A stretch of DNA of 64,000 nucleotides, from NCBI RefSeq assembly GCF_009905605.1, contig NZ_JAAAKZ010000002.1, positions 558,001-622,000 on the forward strand, written 5' to 3'. The position numbers and the translations under genes are program-made. The notes beneath the pieces are model-generated. The model was not told where the DNA came from, did no database searches, and worked only from the letters and a program-made list of their open reading frames with translations. Shown here piece by piece: positions 59,701-64,000 of the stretch (position 1 is the stretch's first letter; every line of letters starts with the position of its first letter). This DNA comes from Runella sp. CRIBMP (GTDB lineage Bacteria > Bacteroidota > Bacteroidia > Cytophagales > Spirosomataceae).

Positions 59701-61185
59701 ATGAAAGTCTTTTCCGTAAATCAAATACGTGCATGGGATGCATTTACCATTACCCATGAGCCCATTCATTCCATTGATTTAATGGAGCGCGCCTCCGTTG
59801 CGTTTGTGAAGTGGTTTTGTGCCCACTTTGATGATCAATGCCTGGTAAATATCATCTGTGGAATGGGCAATAATGGAGGAGACGGTTTGGCCATCGCCCG
59901 AATATTGATTCAAAAATGTTACCCTGTTAAGGTCTACATTGTAAAACATACCGAAAAGGGCACACCCGATTTTGCCCAAAATCTGCAACGACTGCATCCA
60001 CAAACCTCCATTCAATGGATTGAACAAGAGGCAGAAATTCCAACATTTTCCCCCAACTCTTTTGTCATTGATGCGCTGCTGGGTTCGGGCCTCTCCCGGC
60101 CCGCCACGGGGCTCATCGCCAAAGTTATTCAGCAAGTAAATGGTTCGGAGGCAATGACTATTTCGGTCGACATCGCCAGTGGCCTTTTTGCCGATACTCC
60201 CAATGACTCCTCAGACGTCATCATCAAGCCTGCCTACACAATTGCTTTTCAGTGCCCAAAATTGGCTTTTTTTCAGCCTCAATGCGCCGAGTACGTTGGA
60301 GAATGGCATCTTGTTTCGATTGGCCTTTCGGAAAGTTACGAGGCCCAAACGCCAACCCCTTATTTTTACACCACGGCAGCCACCCTCTCGCCCCTTATTA
60401 AAGGCCGTAAAAAGTATTCGCACAAAGGTTCTTTTGGACACGCTTTGTTGATTGGCGGCAGTTACGGCAAAATGGGCTCGATTGTTTTGTCAGCCAAGGC
60501 CTGTCTCCGCTCGGGGGCTGGACTCCTTACGGTACAGGCGCCGCGTTGTGGCTACGACATTCTTCAAACAAGCTTCCCCGAAGCCATGGTGCTTCCTGAC
60601 TGGCATTGGATGGTCAATACAACCGTTCCTGACATTGAACCCTATTCCGCCATCGGAATTGGCCCAGGGTTGGGTCAGGACCCACAAACCCTCTTGATGT
60701 TACAGGGACTTTTAAGCTCGCTTGCTTCACCCATTGTTTTGGATGCCGATGCCCTTAATTTGCTCAGTAAACATCCAGATTTACTGCAATTGGTACCCAA
60801 AAACTCCATTTTAACCCCACATCCCAAGGAGTTTCAAAGGTTATTGAATAATCAATGGAAAGATGATTTTGAAAAACTAGTCTTGTTGCGTGCATTTGCC
60901 CAAAAATATCAACTCATCGTCTGTCTGAAAGGCGCTCACACTGCAATAGCATTGCCCGATGGAAGCGTTCATTTTAATTCGACGGGCAACCCAGGCATGG
61001 CAACGGGTGGCAGCGGGGATGTTTTGACGGGAATTATTACGGGCTTACTCGCTCAAGGAATGCCTCCCGCCGATGCGGCTATTTTCGGCGTATTTCAGCA
61101 CGGTAATGCTGGCGACCGCGCCGCCCAAAAATGTACGCAACCAGCGCTTATTGCGTCTGATATTATTAATGAGATGGGATGGTAA
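59701..61185 (+). CDS. nnr: Bifunctional NAD(P)H-hydrate epimerase/ADP-dependent dehydratase
   Basis: 494 residues, 10 bases after the CapD-type gene. The N-terminal 215 residues are the epimerase (YjeF_N): MKVFSVNQIRAWD, CGMGNNGGDGLAIARI and VIDALLGSGLSR. The C-terminal part is the dehydratase (YjeF_C, ribokinase-like): SFGHALLIGGSYGKMGSIVL, PIVLDADALNLL, LTPHPKEFQRL and GNPGMATGGSGDVLTGII. Together they repair R- and S-forms of NADHX and NADPHX, a general housekeeping function. The 3' end is convergent with trmD after 33 bases. Confidence 0.96.
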   Translation: MKVFSVNQIRAWDAFTITHEPIHSIDLMERASVAFVKWFCAHFDDQCLVNIICGMGNNGGDGLAIARILIQKCYPVKVYIVKHTEKGTPDFAQNLQRLHPQTSIQWIEQEAEIPTFSPNSFVIDALLGSGLSRPATGLIAKVIQQVNGSEAMTISVDIASGLFADTPNDSSDVIIKPAYTIAFQCPKLAFFQPQCAEYVGEWHLVSIGLSESYEAQTPTPYFYTTAATLSPLIKGRKKYSHKGSFGHALLIGGSYGKMGSIVLSAKACLRSGAGLLTVQAPRCGYDILQTSFPEAMVLPDWHWMVNTTVPDIEPYSAIGIGPGLGQDPQTLLMLQGLLSSLASPIVLDADALNLLSKHPDLLQLVPKNSILTPHPKEFQRLLNNQWKDDFEKLVLLRAFAQKYQLIVCLKGAHTAIALPDGSVHFNSTGNPGMATGGSGDVLTGIITGLLAQGMPPADAAIFGVFQHGNAGDRAAQKCTQPALIASDIINEMGW

Positions 61186-61218
61186 CGAAGAAAATGAGAT
61201 TCAACCCCTGCTAAAAGT

Positions 61219-61893
61219 TCAATCTAATAAATCAGGCCGACGGGTACGGGTGCGTTCCAGAGATTGCTGAAAACGCCAATCTGAAATTTTGGCCTCATGA
61301 CCCGAAAGAAGAATGTCAGGGACTTTCCAACCCTCAAATTCGGCAGGGCGGGTGTATACGGGTGGGGCTAGTAAGTTATCCTGAAATGAATCCGTTAAGG
61401 CCGATGTTTCGTCATTTAATACCCCCGGAATAAGCCGAATGATGGAATCAGCAACCACGCAAGCGGCAAGCTCTCCGCCCGACAATACATAATCACCAAT
61501 GCTGATTTCTTTGGTAATAAAGTGTTCACGAAGGCGCTCATCAACGCCTTTGTAGTGCCCACATAAAATGATAAGATTCTCGGTCATCGACAGCCGATTG
61601 GCCATTTTTTGCTCATAACGTTCCCCGTCGGGAGTCATATAAATCACTTCATCGTACGTGCGCTCTGCCTGTAATTGACGAATACATTTGGCAATGGGTT
61701 CAATCATCAACACCATGCCTGCCCCCCCACCAAAGGCATAATCATCCACCTGACGCTGTTTGTTGGTGGAATAATCGCGCAGATCGTGTACGTGTACCTG
61801 TGCGTGGTTGGCGTCTTGGGCGCGTTTTAAGATAGAATGAGCAAAAAAGCTATCCAACAAACGCGGCAAACAAGTGATGATATCAATGCGCAT
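61219..61893 (-). CDS. trmD: tRNA (guanine(37)-N1)-methyltransferase
   Basis: 224 residues. [17 protein letters not shown] begins the SPOUT domain; [19 protein letters not shown], the SAM-binding trefoil knot [16 protein letters not shown] and the C-terminal PEFEGWKVP-type segment with [21 protein letters not shown] are typical. It makes m1G37 next to the anticodon to prevent +1 frameshifting. It follows rimM with 2 bases between, in the conserved rpsP-rimM-trmD order. Confidence 0.97.
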   Translation of the reverse strand: MRIDIITCLPRLLDSFFAHSILKRAQDANHAQVHVHDLRDYSTNKQRQVDDYAFGGGAGMVLMIEPIAKCIRQLQAERTYDEVIYMTPDGERYEQKMANRLSMTENLIILCGHYKGVDERLREHFITKEISIGDYVLSGGELAACVVADSIIRLIPGVLNDETSALTDSFQDNLLAPPVYTRPAEFEGWKVPDILLSGHEAKISDWRFQQSLERTRTRRPDLLD

Positions 61894-61895
61894 AA

Positions 61896-62465
61896 TTATT
61901 CTTGTTCGTCTTCCTGTCCGTCTTCGGGCGTGGTGGTTTCTTCGGTGTATACTTCCAACAATCCTTCGGGCAACACCACATGCAGGATTTTTTGTTCACG
62001 ATCCACTCTCAAAACAATGTCATCATTGACGGGAATCAGTACTTCGTTTCCGTTGTAACTCATCGCAATCAAATCTTGCGTTGACATCGTATATACCGTC
62101 GTAACGGTGCCAAGCGCGCCCAATTTTTCATCCACTACTTTAAATCCAATGATTTCGTGGTAATAGAATTGGCTTCCGTCCAACTCATCCAAGTTTTCTT
62201 CGGGAAGAAACAACGCACAGTTAATCAACGGCGTAGCGGCTTCGATGGAGTTAATATCCTCAAATTTGACAATGGCCTTACTGCCCTTCTGAACGTTGAT
62301 ATTTTTGATAAAATAAGGAACAAGCTGCCCTTTTATTTCTACAAACACCGAATCTAGTTCCTCATAATCTTCTGGAAAATCAACATCCAGAAAAATGACG
62401 ACCTCACCGCGCGTGCCGTGGGTACGGGTGATGTGTCCTAATTGAAAACAATCGTTGTACTGCAT
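61896..62465 (-). CDS. rimM: Ribosome maturation factor RimM
   Basis: 189 residues. The N-terminal barrel has [19 protein letters not shown] and the C-terminal PRC-barrel-like part [18 protein letters not shown] and MLIPVND-type end; the tail is acidic ([15 protein letters not shown]). RimM binds S19 and helps mature the 3' domain of 16S rRNA. It lies between rpsP and trmD, as in many bacteria, and is preceded by a terminator. Confidence 0.95.
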   Translation of the reverse strand: MQYNDCFQLGHITRTHGTRGEVVIFLDVDFPEDYEELDSVFVEIKGQLVPYFIKNINVQKGSKAIVKFEDINSIEAATPLINCALFLPEENLDELDGSQFYYHEIIGFKVVDEKLGALGTVTTVYTMSTQDLIAMSYNGNEVLIPVNDDIVLRVDREQKILHVVLPEGLLEVYTEETTTPEDGQEDEQE

Positions 62466-62481
62466 AATTTCGTATTAAAAA

Positions 62482-62519
62482 AAATGGTATGAACCTATCA
62501 AAAGAGGCTCATACCATTT
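62482..62519 (-). terminator. Terminator between rpsP and rimM
   Basis: AAATGGTATGA..CCT (62482-62496) pairs with AGG.TCATACCATTT (62505-62519), with one A-C mismatch. On the minus strand a run of about eight T follows. It sits downstream of rpsP, so rimM-trmD must rely on read-through or an own promoter. Confidence 0.75.
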
Positions 62520-62535
62520 ATGAAAGCTTTCACAA

Positions 62536-63060
62536 TTATTCAGCAGCTTCTTCGGCAGGGGCAGCAGCTTCTTCAGCGGCAGGTTCTGCAGCAGGAGCTT
62601 CTTCCACTACGTTTTTCTTAGCAATAGCAGCAGCGCGAGCTTCATTTACTTTACGTTCAGCTTCCAATTGAGCTGATTTTGTAACCGCTTGTTTTTTGTC
62701 TAAGCCGTCTTTTTTGGCTTCAACTCTTCCAAGCTTCTCTTGTTTCCAAGCTTCGAAACGTTCGTCAGCTACTTCCTGGGTAATGGCGCCTTTGATTACA
62801 CCTACTTGCAAGTGTTTACGCATCAATACACCTTCGTGGCTCAGAATAGAACGGGTTGTGTCAGTAGGCTGAGCACCGTTAAGGAGCCATTTTACCGCTT
62901 TGTCCACGTTCAAAACAATCTTAGTTGGATTCGAGATTGGATTGTATGTACCCAATTTCTCAATAAAGCGACCATCACGTGGTGCTTTAGCATCAGCTAC
63001 AACGATATCATACATAGCTGCTTTTTTGCGTCCACGACGCGCTAAACGAATTCTTACCAT
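62536..63060 (-). CDS. rpsP: 30S ribosomal protein S16 with acidic Ala-rich extension
   Basis: 174 residues. The core is standard S16: VRIRLARRGRKKAAMYDIVVAD, GRFIEKLGTYNP and KWLLNGAQPTDT. About 80 residues follow the usual end, and the last 35 (VVEEAPAAEPAAEEAAAPA onward) are almost only Ala, Glu and Pro. Such acidic tails on ribosomal proteins are seen in Bacteroidota; their role is not known. First gene of the rpsP-rimM-trmD group, with a -7 promoter element at 63116-63123. Confidence 0.96.
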   Translation of the reverse strand: MVRIRLARRGRKKAAMYDIVVADAKAPRDGRFIEKLGTYNPISNPTKIVLNVDKAVKWLLNGAQPTDTTRSILSHEGVLMRKHLQVGVIKGAITQEVADERFEAWKQEKLGRVEAKKDGLDKKQAVTKSAQLEAERKVNEARAAAIAKKNVVEEAPAAEPAAEEAAAPAEEAAE

Positions 63061-63115
63061 GGTATTTGCATTGGTTTACTTATGAAGGATCACGTCCTTC
63101 GGATGAAACGTGGCG

Positions 63116-63123
63116 CAAAAGTA
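63116..63123 (-). promoter_or_regulatory. -7 element of the rpsP promoter
   Basis: On the minus strand TACTTTTG fits the consensus TAnnTTTG; it lies about 56 bases upstream of the rpsP ATG. A 6-bp hairpin GAAGGA/TCCTTC (63084-63100) is in the leader. No clear -33 element. Confidence 0.5.
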
Positions 63124-63173
63124 CGGTTTTTTTATAAAAAATAAAATAGGCACTTCCCATAAAATCAGAAAAA

Positions 63174-63875
63174 TCAGCACACACCTGTCTCAATATCACA
63201 GGCTTCGCCAGCAGCAACTGGGGCTTGAATCGGCGCTTTTAGGGCGATTTCGGGCAAGGCTTCCAAAAACAGTTCGGTAGGCTGCGCCCCCGAAACGGCA
63301 TATTTATCGTTGATGATGTAATACGGCACTCCACTTACCCCCATCAATCGATTTTGATACAATTGCTTATCAAGTTCTTCGGCCCCAACGTTGCCTACCA
63401 ATACCTCACGCACTTTTTCGGCATCCAAGCCAATCCCTGTAGCAAGTTGTACGACGGTTTCGGTCTGGGTCAAATCTACCCTATCTTCAAAATAAGCCTT
63501 AAAAAGTGTCTCGACCATTTCCAATTGTTTGCCTTGTTGTTGGGCGTAGCCAATCAAACGGTGCAACGTTTGGGTGTTGGGCGATACCGTTTGATTTTCC
63601 AAGTCAAAACGCAAGCCTTCAGCCGCTGCCACGCCCGAAACCTGTTGAATAATTTGATTGTAACGGTCTTCGCTACCAAACTTAGCAACCAAACGCTCTT
63701 TGGTATTTTCGCCTTCGGCAGGGGTATCGGGCGAAAGTTGAAAGGGTAAATAACGAAGTTCAAAAGTATAGTCGTCTTTCAGTTGCTCAATGGCTTTTTC
63801 GAGGCGACGCTTTCCAATATAGCACCAAGGACATACTACATCAGATACAATGTCTATTTTAAGATGCGGTTTCAT
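63174..63875 (-). CDS. DsbA family oxidoreductase (FrnE-like)
   Basis: 233 residues. Thioredoxin-like fold with the CPWC active site in SDVVCPWCYIGKRRLEKAI near residue 17 and the cis-Pro region GVSGVPYYIINDKYAVSGAQP. A second Cys pair lies at the very end (CDIETGVC), as in several FrnE proteins. There is no signal peptide, so it is probably cytoplasmic. FrnE-type proteins act as disulfide oxidoreductases/isomerases or glutathione-dependent reductases, often linked to oxidative stress. Confidence 0.93.
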   Translation of the reverse strand: MKPHLKIDIVSDVVCPWCYIGKRRLEKAIEQLKDDYTFELRYLPFQLSPDTPAEGENTKERLVAKFGSEDRYNQIIQQVSGVAAAEGLRFDLENQTVSPNTQTLHRLIGYAQQQGKQLEMVETLFKAYFEDRVDLTQTETVVQLATGIGLDAEKVREVLVGNVGAEELDKQLYQNRLMGVSGVPYYIINDKYAVSGAQPTELFLEALPEIALKAPIQAPVAAGEACDIETGVC

Positions 63876-63891
63876 TCGGCAATTTTTGTGT

Positions 63892-64000
63892 TTATTTAAT
63901 TACCTTCAAAACCCTCTCACGTTGATTATCGTTCATTTTTAGGAAATAGACGCCATTGGCCAACGGCGGAAAAGTCATTTTGGACGTGGCCTCATTTGCC
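63892..64000 (-). CDS. C-terminal end of a T9SS type A substrate, partial
   Basis: The frame runs from the window edge to a TAA whose complement is TTA at 63892-63894. The last 35 residues include TFPPLANGVYFLKMND and RVLKVIK, the signature (GxYxL, then a short basic hydrophobic end) of the type A sorting domain that the type IX secretion system removes. The bulk of the protein is outside the window. Confidence 0.8.
   Translation of the reverse strand, partial: ANEATSKMTFPPLANGVYFLKMNDNQRERVLKVIK

Noticed and set aside
1-64000. CRISPR arrays, tRNA or rRNA genes, insertion sequences, prophage or integrase
   Set aside because: I looked in all gaps and saw no regularly spaced repeats, cloverleaf-like sequence, transposase or phage genes. 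Gaps are short and mostly explained by terminators and promoters.

Overview
The window looks like a chromosomal segment of a gliding, Gram-negative Bacteroidota bacterium of the order Cytophagales (Spirosomataceae/Runella-like is my best guess; I cannot prove the genus). Reasons: gliding-motility lipoprotein GldJ, three secreted proteins with type IX secretion (T9SS) C-terminal domains, two TonB-dependent receptors, the MurF-alanine racemase fusion typical of the phylum, promoters of the Bacteroidota TTTG-N19-21-TAnnTTTG type and mostly no Shine-Dalgarno sequence. I saw no rRNA, tRNA, CRISPR array, insertion sequence or prophage.

Layout. 1-7.3 kb: truncated PhyH dioxygenase, DUF1361 membrane protein, sucC, a T9SS substrate, a nucleotidase, a fatty acid desaturase and a DUF4159 protein. 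7.3-13.4 kb, all minus strand: LytTR regulator, rsmE, an AT-rich orphan gene, a VWA(CoxE-like)/MoxR ATPase pair, then a tight pair of a TOPRIM-like protein and an SMC/AAA-type ATPase that looks like a mobile or defence-type cassette. 13.5-22.2 kb: GMC oxidoreductase, DUF3267 putative zincin, an envelope cluster (flippase-like protein, GT2, polysaccharide deacetylase), ruvC diverging from the flippase with overlapping start codons, and two exported proteins of unknown role. 22.4-31.3 kb: gldJ, comF, PhyH/AraC divergent pair, an arsenic module (arsR plus an ArsM-ArsN2 fusion with two matching operator-like palindromes), NlpC/P60 peptidase, methionine aminotransferase and TerC. 31.3-41.6 kb: two TonB receptors, a membrane protein and a large T9SS substrate. 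41.7-51.1 kb: YiaA/B, VOC, murF-alr, second desaturase, a NarL-type two-component system, and an uncharacterised small-protein/7-TM pair. 51.2-64 kb: nadC, GNAT, arfB, a yefM-yoeB toxin-antitoxin with a textbook operator, thioesterase, uvrB, a possible small RNA locus, SDR, CapD-type dehydratase, nnrDE, the rpsP-rimM-trmD group, a DsbA-like protein and the tail of another T9SS substrate.

Most promising for novelty: the ATPase/TOPRIM pair (the ATPase has Asn where Walker B normally has the catalytic Glu), the CPxxC small-protein/7-TM pair at 48.9-50.0 kb, and an orphan minus-strand terminator plus promoter at 56.35-56.6 kb that suggest an unannotated RNA of about 200 nt. The toxin-antitoxin and arsenic operators are the best supported regulatory observations. 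All functional calls come from reading motifs by eye; no database search was run.
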